NCBI GenBank assembly: GCA_024277285.1 | Contig: JAJRVM010000178.1 | Coordinates: forward strand, 1 to 64,000 | Direction: 5' to 3' | Length of the DNA stretch: 64,000 bases | Origin: Planctomycetota bacterium | GTDB lineage: Bacteria; Planctomycetota; Planctomycetia; Pirellulales; Pirellulaceae | Part shown: positions 37,541 through 47,473 of the stretch, one piece after another | How positions within the stretch are numbered: the stretch's first letter is position 1 | Layout: the number at the start of each line of letters is the position of its first letter | Translations under genes and position numbers: made by a program | Notes under the pieces: model-generated | What the model was told of the DNA's origin: nothing | The model's input: only the letters and a program-made list of their open reading frames with translations | Database searches by the model: none

Positions 37541-38428
37541 TCAGCGTCCACCGGCCAAACTTGCTTGCTTGCCATATGAAGGCATCGACTCGGCCAGCTT
37601 CTTTGCCGCCGCCAACTCCATGAGCGTAACACGATGGGCACGGCTGTTCTGCGTGCGCGGGAACTTCACCTTGGATAAGACCTGCCACGATACCCCATTG
37701 GCAATGTGCCACGCCGCAAGCTGCGCCACATCCTGGTTGATCCCCTGCTTGACGAATCGCTCCAGCAACTCGGCCACCGCCGGTTTGTTGTTCAAGTCTT
37801 CCAGCCGACAGAGCACATACGGAATGCGTTTATTCGGATCAGGCTTGCCATACTCCAAACAGAAACAAGGGATCTGCGTTTGCGCGAACCGTCCCGGCGC
37901 CAACAGCAAATACTGAGCGTCGTCATGTTGCTGTTCGCCGGCGTCATGTTTGTCACCGTCCTGCTTTTGATTACCTTGCTGAGCGCGGCCTTGGGCCAAA
38001 GAGCCGCCGCCCCACCAGGGCCCGCCAAGTGAACCGCCCAGCCCCTGCGAGTTGCCATAATTCTGCCCAAAATTGCTCCCCAAACTGGCTTGCACGCCAC
38101 GCATTTGCAGCGTCTGCTTGGCCTGCACTCGCGCCACGGGGACCGCCGCAAAAACACTCGGCAACTCGATCTTCAAAGGCGTTCTGGTCATGTTGCGTAC
38201 GCGCATCGTGAGGCTCGAGTAGTTGCTTGGCACCACGCGAACGTCAAGCTTGCCTTGCTCAACGGCACTGTAGAAACCCACCACCTCCGGTTCGACTTGT
38301 TCCCGCTCAGCTTTCTTGGCCGACCGTTTCCTTTCTCCCGCAACGCCGGGCAAAGTCACCGCAACAATCAACCCAAGAGCCAAACTTGCAATCCACCAAT
38401 TCGCGTTCGTCAATCTTCTCATCATCAT
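37541..38428 (-). CDS. Exported hypothetical protein
   Basis: About 295 aa; the start is uncertain because MGDEMMMRRL offers several ATGs, and 38428 has GGGGGA upstream. A signal peptide (WWIASLALGLIVAVTLPGVAG) is followed by a beta-rich region (GKLDVRVVPSNYSSLTMRVR, NMTRTPLKIELPSVFAAVPV), a Gly/Gln-rich linker (about 120-165) and a helical C-terminal part (YVLCRLEDLNNKPAVAELLE, QGINQDVAQLAAWHIANGVS). No recognised family. Function unknown. Confidence 0.75.
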   Translation of the reverse strand: MMMRRLTNANWWIASLALGLIVAVTLPGVAGERKRSAKKAEREQVEPEVVGFYSAVEQGKLDVRVVPSNYSSLTMRVRNMTRTPLKIELPSVFAAVPVARVQAKQTLQMRGVQASLGSNFGQNYGNSQGLGGSLGGPWWGGGSLAQGRAQQGNQKQDGDKHDAGEQQHDDAQYLLLAPGRFAQTQIPCFCLEYGKPDPNKRIPYVLCRLEDLNNKPAVAELLERFVKQGINQDVAQLAAWHIANGVSWQVLSKVKFPRTQNSRAHRVTLMELAAAKKLAESMPSYGKQASLAGGR

Positions 38429-39157
38429 CTCGTCCCCCATCGGCATCCACGCTGCTCACGTTCTATTCGCAAATCGGCCCGTTGCGACACGCTGCGTTCG
38501 TGCACCTCTGTATGTTTCATTAATTCGCGCATGGCCCTCACGGCCATTCGTCCAACGCGAGCTTCCCCGCTCTCCATTTCCCGACAACTCTCCGTCTGCT
38601 GACAAACGGACCCTCGATGCCCCTGAGACGATGCCCCTGAGAATTGCCCCACACCTTCAGCCAAGCAATCACCCGTTCGCAAGAGAGCGATCATCCGCCC
38701 GCGGGACAACTCGTCCCTTGCCAGTGGAGTCGCGTCGTGCGGGCGCACCGGTAACGCTAATTCTCAACCAATCTGACGTTTTTGAGAAGTGACTTTCTTG
38801 GGAATACCGCGAGAAAACCATTCGAGGGGGGCTGCGAACGCGTCCGGCTAGTTCAATCGCAAACGAAAAAAACGTCGTCCCAGCCGGGACACTCTGGGCA
38901 GACTCACTCGGGCCGGCGGCGCCGAATATCCCTACTTTGTAACTTGTACCACTTTCTCGGCGTTTGCGGTCCGTAGCGACCGAAGCACAATAGGTAGTTC
39001 GCCTGCCTGCCGATGTTCGATCTTCCTGTTGTGGTAAGGACCCCAGGACCGAAATCGTGGGGCGAGACCGCGAACGAGCATCAGCTTTGGCGAAGCAACC
39101 GAGTGATGAAACGGTCCTGATGCCCATTTGAACGACACTGATTGCGAAAGTAGAATC
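38429..39157. other. Intergenic region with 14-bp tandem duplication
   Basis: About 730 bp between divergent genes. A perfect 14-bp duplication CGATGCCCCTGAGA lies at 38615-38628 and 38629-38642. No gene recognised; open frames here have no ribosome-binding site or domain. Confidence 0.6.
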
Positions 39158-40069
39158 ATGCACGGATGCCATTCGTTCAAGACGATCCTTTTCTTGTTGC
39201 TCACATGTGCCGCAAGCACACCGGCCGCGTCGGCGCAGGATTTCCGCCCCGAGCGATCTCCTTCCGAGCCACGCATCAAGTTCCTCGATGACCTGTTCAA
39301 CTGGGGAAAGGGCTCAACGCGGGACCCTTGGGAAGAGCGGATCGAAACCGAGCGACACGATTTCACGCAGTCAGCGACGACGGTCGGGCGTGGCGTATCG
39401 CAAGTCGAACTGGGGTATAGCTACTTCTACCGCGACGAAGACGAGGAGATAGAACAGTCCCACACCACTCCCGAAATGATGGTCCGTTTGGGACTGACCG
39501 ATGACATCGAGTTTCGCGTGCGTTGGACCTACGCGTGGGGGTTCGTCGACGAAGGAGACAACGTCGATTCGGCCGAAGATCTGCACTTGTCGTTCAAACT
39601 GGGCGTTACCGATCAGGACGGTTGGATCCCCGAGAGCGGTCTCGAATTACGTTTCACCGCACCCACCGGAGGAAGCGCCTTTTCGACCGAACATGTCGAG
39701 TGGGGCGTCGATTACATCTACGATTGGAAACTCTCGGAAGCCATTCGTTTCTACGGTTCGTCCGGGGTCATGGCCAATGGCCTGGGCGACTTCGGATTGG
39801 TTCCTGAAGAGTCCGCAGCGGAACGTTTTTACGTTTGGACACAGTCGTTCGCACTCGGGATCGAGCTGACCGAACGCACCGCCTTGTACAACGAAGTATT
39901 CGGCCTCTGGTCCTATCACCTGGAAGACAACTATTCCAATCTGTTCTACAACATCGGTGTCGACTATTACGTCACCAATGACTTCGTCATTGACTTTCGT
40001 GTCGGCAAGGGCTTGACGCCCGATTCGGACGATCTCTTCGCTGGATTTGGTGGCGGTTTCCGGTTCTAA
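39158..40069 (+). CDS. Outer-membrane barrel of the MetA/phenol-degradation type
   Basis: 303 aa from the ATG at 39158; a TTG start at 39128 is also in frame. Signal peptide SFKTILFLLLTCAASTPAASA. The rest is strand-rich: VSQVELGYSYFYRDED, DDIEFRVRWTYAWGF, GLELRFTAPTGG, FALGIELTERTALYNEVFG, NLFYNIGVDYYVTNDFVIDF and a terminal GGGFRF with aromatic end. The pattern matches the phenol_MetA_deg-type transporter barrels. Cargo unknown. Probably an outer-membrane channel. Confidence 0.85.
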   Translation: MHGCHSFKTILFLLLTCAASTPAASAQDFRPERSPSEPRIKFLDDLFNWGKGSTRDPWEERIETERHDFTQSATTVGRGVSQVELGYSYFYRDEDEEIEQSHTTPEMMVRLGLTDDIEFRVRWTYAWGFVDEGDNVDSAEDLHLSFKLGVTDQDGWIPESGLELRFTAPTGGSAFSTEHVEWGVDYIYDWKLSEAIRFYGSSGVMANGLGDFGLVPEESAAERFYVWTQSFALGIELTERTALYNEVFGLWSYHLEDNYSNLFYNIGVDYYVTNDFVIDFRVGKGLTPDSDDLFAGFGGGFRF

Positions 40070-40495
40070 CGCTGTGGGCACCGCAAAAAACTGGTTCGGC
40101 GCTCGGCACCAACCAGAAATACCCATGGATGATACATGGTCTCGCCACGCAATCCGATCATGCCCCTCACTTCCCAAATTGCGCATCGCGAACGGTCGAT
40201 CGAGCCCTCCAATACCACGGCACACACACGGCTACGCCAAACACGCGAACAACCGTGCCCATTCTGCCGCCCCTGTTGCCAGCGTCTCTTGCGGAAAATA
40301 GCCTAGTCAAGGCGGATTTCGCTCACACGTCGCGAGTTCAGAGTAGTAAACTGACACTTCTTGCTTGCCGACGATTGCGCAGCAAGAGTGATCGCGCAGC
40401 GCGCGCATCCGCCACAGTAGGAATCTAAATGCAACGAGAGAAAACCGCATTGGACAGAATCTCTCCTTCGCCAACGTTCACACCGGGAATGAAGA
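40070..40495. other. Intergenic region, nothing recognisable
   Basis: 426 bp without gene, RNA or repeat support. The last bases (GGGAATGAAG) serve the sulfatase start. Confidence 0.45.
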
Positions 40496-41947
40496 ATGTG
40501 CCTGACACGAGTACGAACACGCCGCTCGATTCCACAGATCCTCAGCCTTCTTCCGGTCTTGACCTGTTTCTGGATCACGGCCGTCCATGCCGCCGACAAG
40601 CCGAACATCATCACCGTATTCATCGACGATATGGGGTGGACCGATCTGTCGTGCTTTGGGGGCCGAGTCGTCACGACTGAGCATATCGATCGGATTGCCG
40701 CCGAGGGCATCCGGTTCACCAACTTCTACATCAACGCACCGATCTGCTCGCCGTCACGTGTCGCGCTTACCACGGGGCAGTACCCGCAGCGTTGGCGCAT
40801 TACGTCGTACCTTGCTCGTCGCGCACTGAACCGCGAACGTGGCATGGCACAGTGGCTCGACGTCAAGGCTCCGGTGCTCGCGCGTCAATTGCAACACGCC
40901 GGTTACGCAACTGGTCATTTCGGCAAATGGCACATGGGTGGGCAGCGTGATGTTGGCAACGCGCCGCTAATCACGCGTTATGGATTCGATCGCAGCCTCA
41001 CGAACTTTGAAGGACTTGGCCCACGCGTCCTGCCACTCAAGGACGCCTACAATGGCAAGCCGTCAAGGAGGCACGACCTCGGCTCGGCGAAACTCGGCCA
41101 CGGCCCGATTCGCTGGAAGGATCGCTCGATCATTACCGCCGCGTTCGTAAAGGACGCAGTAGAGTTCATCGATCAGGCGCAGGTGGCCGATCGACCGTTC
41201 TTCCTGAACCTCTGGCCAGACGATGTGCACTCGCCGTTCTTTCCGCCGAAGGTGCTGCGCGACGATACCGACGGGAGCAAGCGAGAACTCTACTATGCTG
41301 TGCTTGACGCGATGGACCAGCAGCTGGGCGTCTTGTTCGATCGAATTCGCAACGACAAGAAGCTGCGCGACAACACGCTGATCCTGATCATGTCAGACAA
41401 CGGCCCCGAGCCAGGTGCGGGCGTGAGTACTCCACTGCGTGGCGCCAAGACGCTGCTTTACGAAGGCGGCGTCCGTTCGCCACTGATTGTTTGGGGCCCC
41501 GGTTTGCTCGCGAGTGAGGCGATCGGCACGACGAACGAAACGTCAGTCCTCTGCGCTTTGGACGTCAATCGCTCGCTCTACACGTTAACGAAGACGTCGT
41601 TGCCAGCAGCGATCACGCTCGACGGTGAAGACCTGTCCGACACGTTGCTGGGGAAAGCGGCGAAGAGCCGCCAGATGCCGATCTTTTGGAGCCGACCACC
41701 CGATCGCCCTGGAACGAAGGAAGCGCCCAATCCCGACCTCGCAGTTCGCAGCGGCAAATGGAAATTCTACCTCGATGAAGACGGCAAGTCGCCCGAGCTC
41801 TACAACTTGGATACCGATGCCTCGGAAACCAACAATGTCGCCAACACCCACCCGCAAGTCGTCACGCGGTTGCGACACGCCACATTGGATTGGCAGAAAC
41901 GCGTGTTGGCATCAGCACAAACCGAACCACAACAGCCGGAGGAATAA
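40496..41947 (+). CDS. Exported Cys-type sulfatase
   Basis: 483 aa. A signal peptide (ILSLLPVLTCFWITAVHA) precedes the sulfatase fold: metal-binding IDDMGWTDLSCFGG, active-site ICSPSRVALTTGQYP (the Cys of CxPSR is converted to formylglycine by a maturase), GHFGKWHMGG, DNGPEPGAG and a C-terminal domain with YNLDTDASETNNVA. It hydrolyses a sulfate ester, most likely on a polysaccharide; the substrate cannot be read. Sulfatases are abundant in marine planctomycetes. The start is ATG at 40496. Confidence 0.95.
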   Translation: MCLTRVRTRRSIPQILSLLPVLTCFWITAVHAADKPNIITVFIDDMGWTDLSCFGGRVVTTEHIDRIAAEGIRFTNFYINAPICSPSRVALTTGQYPQRWRITSYLARRALNRERGMAQWLDVKAPVLARQLQHAGYATGHFGKWHMGGQRDVGNAPLITRYGFDRSLTNFEGLGPRVLPLKDAYNGKPSRRHDLGSAKLGHGPIRWKDRSIITAAFVKDAVEFIDQAQVADRPFFLNLWPDDVHSPFFPPKVLRDDTDGSKRELYYAVLDAMDQQLGVLFDRIRNDKKLRDNTLILIMSDNGPEPGAGVSTPLRGAKTLLYEGGVRSPLIVWGPGLLASEAIGTTNETSVLCALDVNRSLYTLTKTSLPAAITLDGEDLSDTLLGKAAKSRQMPIFWSRPPDRPGTKEAPNPDLAVRSGKWKFYLDEDGKSPELYNLDTDASETNNVANTHPQVVTRLRHATLDWQKRVLASAQTEPQQPEE

Positions 41948-42506
41948 GATGGGTCAGGACGCCTGTCAACGAAGCCAGGCTTCGGAGTTCTTTAGCGCCC
42001 GAAACCACTCGGTCGGCAGAAAGAACGGAGACACACAGAATTTGCTCACGCTCGCCGGCTCGACATGGCCCATTGGGAGGAGATCGAGTGAGGGCGGCAA
42101 GTCAAGAGGCACATTGTGCGACTCGACCGGGCGAAAAAGAACGCCGTGAAGAGTGATTGGCGGTCAGCGGGTGCGCAAAGCGATCGTGTGACAAGGTTGT
42201 CACCGATAAAATGATGCTCAACGCGGTGCCCGTTGATCACCCCGCTCAGCTAGGTTCGCCACGTGGTTGGCTCGTCACGTGAATTCATCGGAATCGGACG
42301 CGACGAAGATTTCGCGGCAACGACGAATTCCGTGGAACCAGCGTTGAGCTGCTTGTTGGGCGCGCTCTAAAACGTGCTGAGCCGTGCCCAACGCGCGCGT
42401 GCACTGCCGATCCAGGTGACGGATCGAAGCCAGCCACGGTTCAGGGGCCATGCCCCACTGTTCGAGCATCTCACCCGATCGCATCGCAATTCCAGGTGGT
42501 TCAAAA
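41948..42506. other. Intergenic region, nothing recognisable
   Basis: About 560 bp between two sulfatase-related genes. It shows no gene, RNA or repeat that I can support. Confidence 0.45.
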
Positions 42507-43349
42507 ATGAGAAGCCCCATGATACTGCCGCACCTCTCGCCCATCCGATTCTGGGCCGTCTGTCTGTCGACAGTCATTTCCGTCATTTCGGGATCCGCAC
42601 TTCTGCCACAGTTACAGGCGGCGCCGGTATCCCCAGAACGTCCCAACATCCTCTGGATCACCTGCGAAGATATTAGTCCCAACTTGCATTGTTACGGCGA
42701 CATCCAGGTCGATCCCCACGAACTACACAATCTGGCCGAACAGCCGCAGTATCGCGAAGTGCTCCAACGGATGCGCAGCACCCATCTGGCATGGGTTCGT
42801 GAAACGGTCGATACCGGCCTATTGCCCGAGCAAGAACTGCGCGATCGCGCAGCCAGTTCTTCCGAGTACGAATACGCCCGTAGCGGCAGTTACCCGCTCG
42901 AGCGCATCCTGGAAACGGCACTCTTAGTGGGGCAAGGAGCAAGAGTTCTTCCGCAATTGATCGAACGACTTGACGATCAGGATGCCGCGGTACGTTATTG
43001 GGCTGCCAACGGCCTGGCCAACCTGGGACTCGAGGCTTCTCCGGCAAACAAGGTACTGGCAAAGCGACTGGCCGATCCTTCGCCCGACGTACAAATCGCC
43101 GCGGCACAAGCTCTTTGCCGATCCGGACATGTCGATACCGGACTGCCGGTTCTGGTCACGCTGCTGGAACATCCCAAGTGGGCCGTGCGGCTGGCTTCGG
43201 CAAATGCAATGAGTTACTTGGGCAACGACGCGCGACCAGCCATACCGGTACTGCGTAAGATTATGACCAGTGATGACAAGCAAAACCGCAACCTCCGCTG
43301 GGTGTGTGGGCACACGCTGCGTCAATTGGGTGTCGTCGACTCCCCGTAA
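42507..43349 (+). pseudogene. Sulfatase/HEAT protein lacking the sulfatase core
   Basis: 280 aa from the ATG at 42507. A signal peptide (WAVCLSTVISVISGSALL) is followed by the first sulfatase strand RPNILWITCEDISPNLHCYG. The frame then jumps at about 42700 directly to IQVDPHELHNLAEQPQ, which belongs near the C terminus of a planctomycete sulfatase, and continues into HEAT-like repeats (AAVRYWAANGLANLG, PDVQIAAAQALCRSG, KWAVRLASANAMSYLG). About 350-400 residues including the CxPSR active site are missing, without a frame change. The product could still be made and exported, but cannot be a sulfatase. Annotated as a decayed gene; a new role is possible. Confidence 0.75.
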
Positions 43350-43550
43350 AATAGCCAAGGAATCTTAATGGCCAAGCAGTTTTGTCAACAACAAGAGATC
43401 TGTGTCTGCTGGCGTAAGGCAAAGACACCTTCAAGATGGCTCTTTCAAACGAGTATCGCACGGTTCGTCGTCCCGCTTTCAAAGAGCTTGATCATGGCCA
43501 ATGCGATCCTGAAAACGTGTCTTGGCAGCTACTAACGACAGGAGAGCAGA

Positions 43551-44945
43551 ATGCCAACGGAATCTTTCTTACATCATTGGTTCATCGTGACCGGATTGAT
43601 ACTGTCAGCGGTCTTGGTGGATAGTAGTGCGGCGGCTGACAAGTCGCCGTTGATTCCCGTCGGCGTGGCCAAGGTGGACATCACGCCAATTGAACCGATC
43701 CGCCTGGTCGGTTATGGAGGCCGACGGACCGAAGCCACAAACGTGGCCAGTAAGATCTGGGCCAAAGCATTGGCGTTCGGGAGCGATGAGCAAAAACCAA
43801 GCGTGTTGATCACGGCTGAGTTAATCGGTGTGTCAGCTTCCCTGGTAGAGGAAGTGGCCGAACGCTTGAAGAAGAAAACGGGACTCGATCGAGCCAAACT
43901 AGCCGTCTGCGCGACGCACACGCATACCGGCCCGGCGGTAGCGGGCATGTTGCTGGAGACGCATTTTGGCAGCGAAGTTCCGCAAGACCAAAAGGACCGT
44001 ATCGAACGTTACACGGCGCGGTTGTTGGACCGGCTGGAACAAGTTGCTCTCGAGGCATTGAAGAATCGCCAGCCGTCGCGACTCGCCTGGAGCGAGGGCA
44101 AAGTCGGCTTCGCGGTAAATCGACGCCAGATCCGCAATGGGGTATGGATCGGCATGCGGCCCAACCAAAACGGCCCGGTTGACCACGCCTTGCCCATCCT
44201 GACTGTCACTAACGCCGACGGAGAACTGCGGGCCCTGTTTCTGAACTATGCCTGTCACTGCACGACCTACGGCCCCAGGTTCAATAAGATCCACGGAGAC
44301 TGGGCAGGCGCAGCCGCGCAAATGATCGAAGAAAAACATCCCGACTGCATCGCTATGGTAGCGTTGGGATGTGGCGGAGACGCCAACCCGCAACCTCGTG
44401 GCGCGCGCGACGCGTTCGAGATGGTGAACCGTCATGGTGCCACCGTGGCGAACGAAGTCGAGCGACTGTTGGCTAACATACCGACTCCACTCAAGACAGT
44501 GCCAACATGCCGAATCAAGCGGATTGACCTGCCGCTGGACCATGTCCCTGACAGAGCGGAGTTACAGAAACGACGCAAAGGAGGGAAACGTGCTGCGTTT
44601 TACGCGCAGGTTTTGCTCGATCGATTGGATCGGGGTGAGAAGCTCCCCGCTTCGTTTTCGTATCCCGTGCAAGTCTGGAGCTTCGGCAACGCTCTCTCCA
44701 TGGTGTTCTTGGCTGGCGAAGTCGTCTCGGAGTACTCGCTACGTCTGAAACGGGAATCGCCGCGGCAACATCTGTGGGTCAACGGCTACGCCAACGACGC
44801 CCCCTGCTACATCGTGACGCGCAAGATGATCCTGGAAGGTGGTTATGAGGTGGTGGAATCGATGAATTCCTACGACAAACCGACTCGATTGTCGTTGCAA
44901 GTCGAGGATCTGATTGTTGAGGCCGCCAAGTCACTGCTGCGATGA
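43551..44945 (+). CDS. Exported neutral/alkaline ceramidase-like protein
   Basis: 464 aa, AGGAG before the ATG. A signal peptide (FIVTGLILSAVLVDSSAAA) precedes the N-terminal ceramidase-like domain: VGVAKVDITPIEPIRLVGYG, CATHTHTGPAVAGM (zinc-type histidines), NYACHCTTYGPR and VALGCGGDANPQPRG. Neutral ceramidases use zinc to hydrolyse N-acyl sphingosine; planctomycete homologues are many and their substrates unknown. It lacks the C-terminal immunoglobulin-like domain of true ceramidases. Probably periplasmic or surface. Upstream gap 43350-43550 shows nothing. Confidence 0.88.
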   Translation: MPTESFLHHWFIVTGLILSAVLVDSSAAADKSPLIPVGVAKVDITPIEPIRLVGYGGRRTEATNVASKIWAKALAFGSDEQKPSVLITAELIGVSASLVEEVAERLKKKTGLDRAKLAVCATHTHTGPAVAGMLLETHFGSEVPQDQKDRIERYTARLLDRLEQVALEALKNRQPSRLAWSEGKVGFAVNRRQIRNGVWIGMRPNQNGPVDHALPILTVTNADGELRALFLNYACHCTTYGPRFNKIHGDWAGAAAQMIEEKHPDCIAMVALGCGGDANPQPRGARDAFEMVNRHGATVANEVERLLANIPTPLKTVPTCRIKRIDLPLDHVPDRAELQKRRKGGKRAAFYAQVLLDRLDRGEKLPASFSYPVQVWSFGNALSMVFLAGEVVSEYSLRLKRESPRQHLWVNGYANDAPCYIVTRKMILEGGYEVVESMNSYDKPTRLSLQVEDLIVEAAKSLLR

Positions 44946-45137
44946 CTCGCAGTTGGCGTTGCACGATTTGGTCGACGGGACGGTCGTTTCAGGCTCGCGT
45001 GAGGAAATAGCCGACGCGTTTGCCATGCCACACGAAGATGCGGTTTGTTTGAAACGCACTCTGAGCGACGTAAGTCTGGTCACTGTAAAGAGAAAGCCGT
45101 TTGACATTCTTGCCAAACGGCCAAATTTGAAGAAAAG

Positions 45138-45211
45138 TCGGGGCGCCCAGATTCGAACTGGGGACCCCCTGCTCCCAAAGCAGGTGCGCTACCAGGCTGC
45201 GCTACGCCCCG
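45138..45211 (-). tRNA. tRNA-Pro (UGG)
   Basis: A 74-nt cloverleaf on the minus strand. Acceptor CGGGGCG pairs with CGCCCCG; the discriminator base is A. The anticodon stem CCTGC/GCAGG holds TTTGGGA with anticodon TGG, and the T loop contains GTTCGAATC. CCA is not encoded. It lies between the ceramidase-like gene and parB. Confidence 0.97.
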
Positions 45212-45491
45212 AACAAAAGCGTGTCGCCTCTCCCCATCGGGGGGCAGGCGGAAGATCTCCATGCTAACGGTCGCTGCGCTGTTTGACAATGCCACAGGCG
45301 ACAATACGATATCGACGGGTGGCCGCCAAACCAACACAGCGACAATTGCCTCAAACCTCGATTATTCCAGCCCCGCTGGTCATCGAACACCACCGCCACC
45401 AAGCGGGGTGGAGCGTACAGGACTTGGCCAACGCTCGCAATGCGACATCCCCGAGTTGGGCATACGACGCGGAACGCCGTACCACTCTGCG

Positions 45492-46508
45492 TCAGCCGAT
45501 TCGTCGCTGAGCTTCCGTTGTCGACTCAGTCAGGACCGCCCTTAGCCGCTCGAATTCCTCGGGGCTGGTAAACTGAATCACGATTTTACCACGGCCCTTG
45601 GCGTTTTGACGAATGTCGACTTTGGTCCCCAGCGCGCTTCGCAACTCCTGTTCAAGAGACGCAACCTGATCGTTTCGAGTTCGCGCGCGCCGCGGAGAAT
45701 CCAAGCTGCCGGCAACGGCCAACGGCTCTTCATCCTCATGGGAAATCCGTTCCGACACCTGCCGTTCCGTCTCACGCACGCTCCAACCCTGTTGCTGAAT
45801 CTGCTCGGCAAACACGATTTGCATTCGCTCGTCGCCCAGTGGCAACAGCGTTCGCGCATGCCCAGGCGTCAACTGGCCGATGCGTACCGCGTCAATAATT
45901 GCCTCCGGCAGTTCCAGCAACCGCATGAGATTGGCGATGGTCGAACGGTCGATCTTCAACCGGCCAGCCAATTCATCCTGGGCACATTGGTGCTCGTCCA
46001 AGTAACGCTTAAATGAGAGCGCCTTTTCGATGGGGTTCAGGTCTTTGCGTTGCAGGTTCTCGACAATCGCCAACTCGGCAACCAGTCGATCATCCGCTTC
46101 GCGAATCCGCGCCGGTATTTGCTCCCACCCCGCTTGTATGGCCGCGCGCAAACGCCGTTCGCCCGAAATCAACTGGTACCGATGATCCCCGACACGCCTC
46201 ACCAGAACAGGCTGGAGCATGTCATGCTCCTTGAGGCTCTCACAAAGTGAAGCGATCTCGGCTTCGCCAAAATCTCGCCGCGGCTGAAATGGATTATCAT
46301 CAATGTCATGCACGTTCAGCGTAAGTGATCCCGCATCCGCATTGACCGGCGCAACTGCATTCACTGACTCCCCGACAGCGGGGGCAGGCGGAGCCTGGAA
46401 AACTTGGTCGACTGCTGGCCCATCAGCTACATTCGCCTCGCCAACCCCTTCCTCGGCCGTACCCAACAGTGCCGCCAAACCGCGACCCAAGCGACGATCT
46501 TTACTCAC
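45492..46508 (-). CDS. parB: Chromosome-partitioning protein ParB
   Basis: 338 aa from a GTG with GGAGG inside the end of parA; the two genes overlap by 8 bp. ParB loads at parS and slides as a CTP-bound clamp. Residues 65-180 contain NPFQPRRDF, the CTP-binding ISGERRLRAAIQAG and ENLQRKDLNPIEKA; the helix-turn-helix QDELAGRLKIDRSTIANLMR follows, and a C-terminal dimerisation domain ends the protein. The basic N terminus (RRLGRGLAALLG) would stimulate the ParA ATPase. Its predicted sites are the ten parS copies 1 kb upstream. Confidence 0.97.
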   Translation of the reverse strand: MSKDRRLGRGLAALLGTAEEGVGEANVADGPAVDQVFQAPPAPAVGESVNAVAPVNADAGSLTLNVHDIDDNPFQPRRDFGEAEIASLCESLKEHDMLQPVLVRRVGDHRYQLISGERRLRAAIQAGWEQIPARIREADDRLVAELAIVENLQRKDLNPIEKALSFKRYLDEHQCAQDELAGRLKIDRSTIANLMRLLELPEAIIDAVRIGQLTPGHARTLLPLGDERMQIVFAEQIQQQGWSVRETERQVSERISHEDEEPLAVAGSLDSPRRARTRNDQVASLEQELRSALGTKVDIRQNAKGRGKIVIQFTSPEEFERLRAVLTESTTEAQRRIG

Positions 46509-47244
46509 GATCCAATACCTCCATGCAGAGTTCGATATAGGCGCGCGCGCCGCGTGCGCGCGGCGCGTAGTCGATCACAGATTTCCCATGACTGGGTGCT
46601 TCAGAAACGGCAGTGTCGCGAGGGATGACAGTGTCAAAGACGATATCGCCAAAGAACTCCCGCACCTCCACGTCAACTTCATGAGTTAGTTCCAAGGTAT
46701 CGTCGTACATCGTCAACAGAATCCCGCCAAATTCTAAACGACCCGGGCGCGCTTGCATTACTTCACGAATCACGTGGATCATTTGCGTCAGCCCTTCCAT
46801 CGCGAAATACTCGCATTGAATGGGCATCAAGACTTCGGTTGATACGGAAAGCGCGGTACGCGTCAGCTGCCCAAGCGACGGTGGACAGTCAATAAATACA
46901 TAGTCAAACGCTCCCATCCCATGAGCCAGGTGTTGCTCGAGCATGGTCGCCTCTTCCACATCTCCCGCCAACCGAGACACGTCTTGAAAGCTACGACAAC
47001 CTGGCAGCAACTGCAGATTCGCCGTGTCGGTGGCGCAAAGTGACTCACGCAATGGCGTGCGCTGCACCAAGCTGTGACGAGCTGTCGGAACTTGCCCGAG
47101 CCCCGATGTAGCATTGCATTGTGGATCCAAATCGACCAACAGCGTCCGACAATCGGCTTTGGCCATCGCAGCCGCAAGATTCAACGCGGTCGTCGTTTTT
47201 CCCACGCCACCCTTCTGATTGGCCACGCACAGAACTTTCGTCAC
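46501..47244 (-). CDS. parA: Chromosome-partitioning ATPase ParA (Soj)
   Basis: 247 aa from a GTG with GGAGGG upstream. The deviant Walker A KGGVGKTTTALNLAAAMAKA near the N terminus, LLVDLDPQCNATSGLG and DYVFIDCPPSLG mark a ParA/MinD-type ATPase. Such proteins form an ATP-dependent gradient on the nucleoid that pulls ParB-parS complexes. It is short and without the N-terminal helix-turn-helix of plasmid type Ia ParA, so it is a chromosomal-type Soj. Co-transcribed with parB. Confidence 0.97.
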   Translation of the reverse strand: MTKVLCVANQKGGVGKTTTALNLAAAMAKADCRTLLVDLDPQCNATSGLGQVPTARHSLVQRTPLRESLCATDTANLQLLPGCRSFQDVSRLAGDVEEATMLEQHLAHGMGAFDYVFIDCPPSLGQLTRTALSVSTEVLMPIQCEYFAMEGLTQMIHVIREVMQARPGRLEFGGILLTMYDDTLELTHEVDVEVREFFGDIVFDTVIPRDTAVSEAPSHGKSVIDYAPRARGARAYIELCMEVLDRE

Positions 47245-47473
47245 CCGAATCCCTCCCGCCGTGACTCACTTCCAAGGCCCACCGACCCCGGGGTATCCAC
47301 GAGATTCTAACCGAGCGTTGCGTTGTGTGGGAACGCCAGTTTATCGACGGATGGCCAAACGTCGACATTCGGCTCTCGATACAGGTAACCACGTAACGGA
47401 ATTGAACAATGTTGCTGGGACAATGAACATCGGGCCTTTGGGACCGCCCGAATGTGGCCGTAACCCCACAAAG

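Noticed and set aside
42275..42682. 135-aa minus-strand open frame
   Set aside because: Overlaps the sulfatase remnant in antisense, with no recognisable family or ribosome-binding site.
47245..47473. Replication origin next to parAB
   Set aside because: No cluster of DnaA-box-like sequences and no dnaA or dnaN gene seen; the parS array alone does not show an origin.
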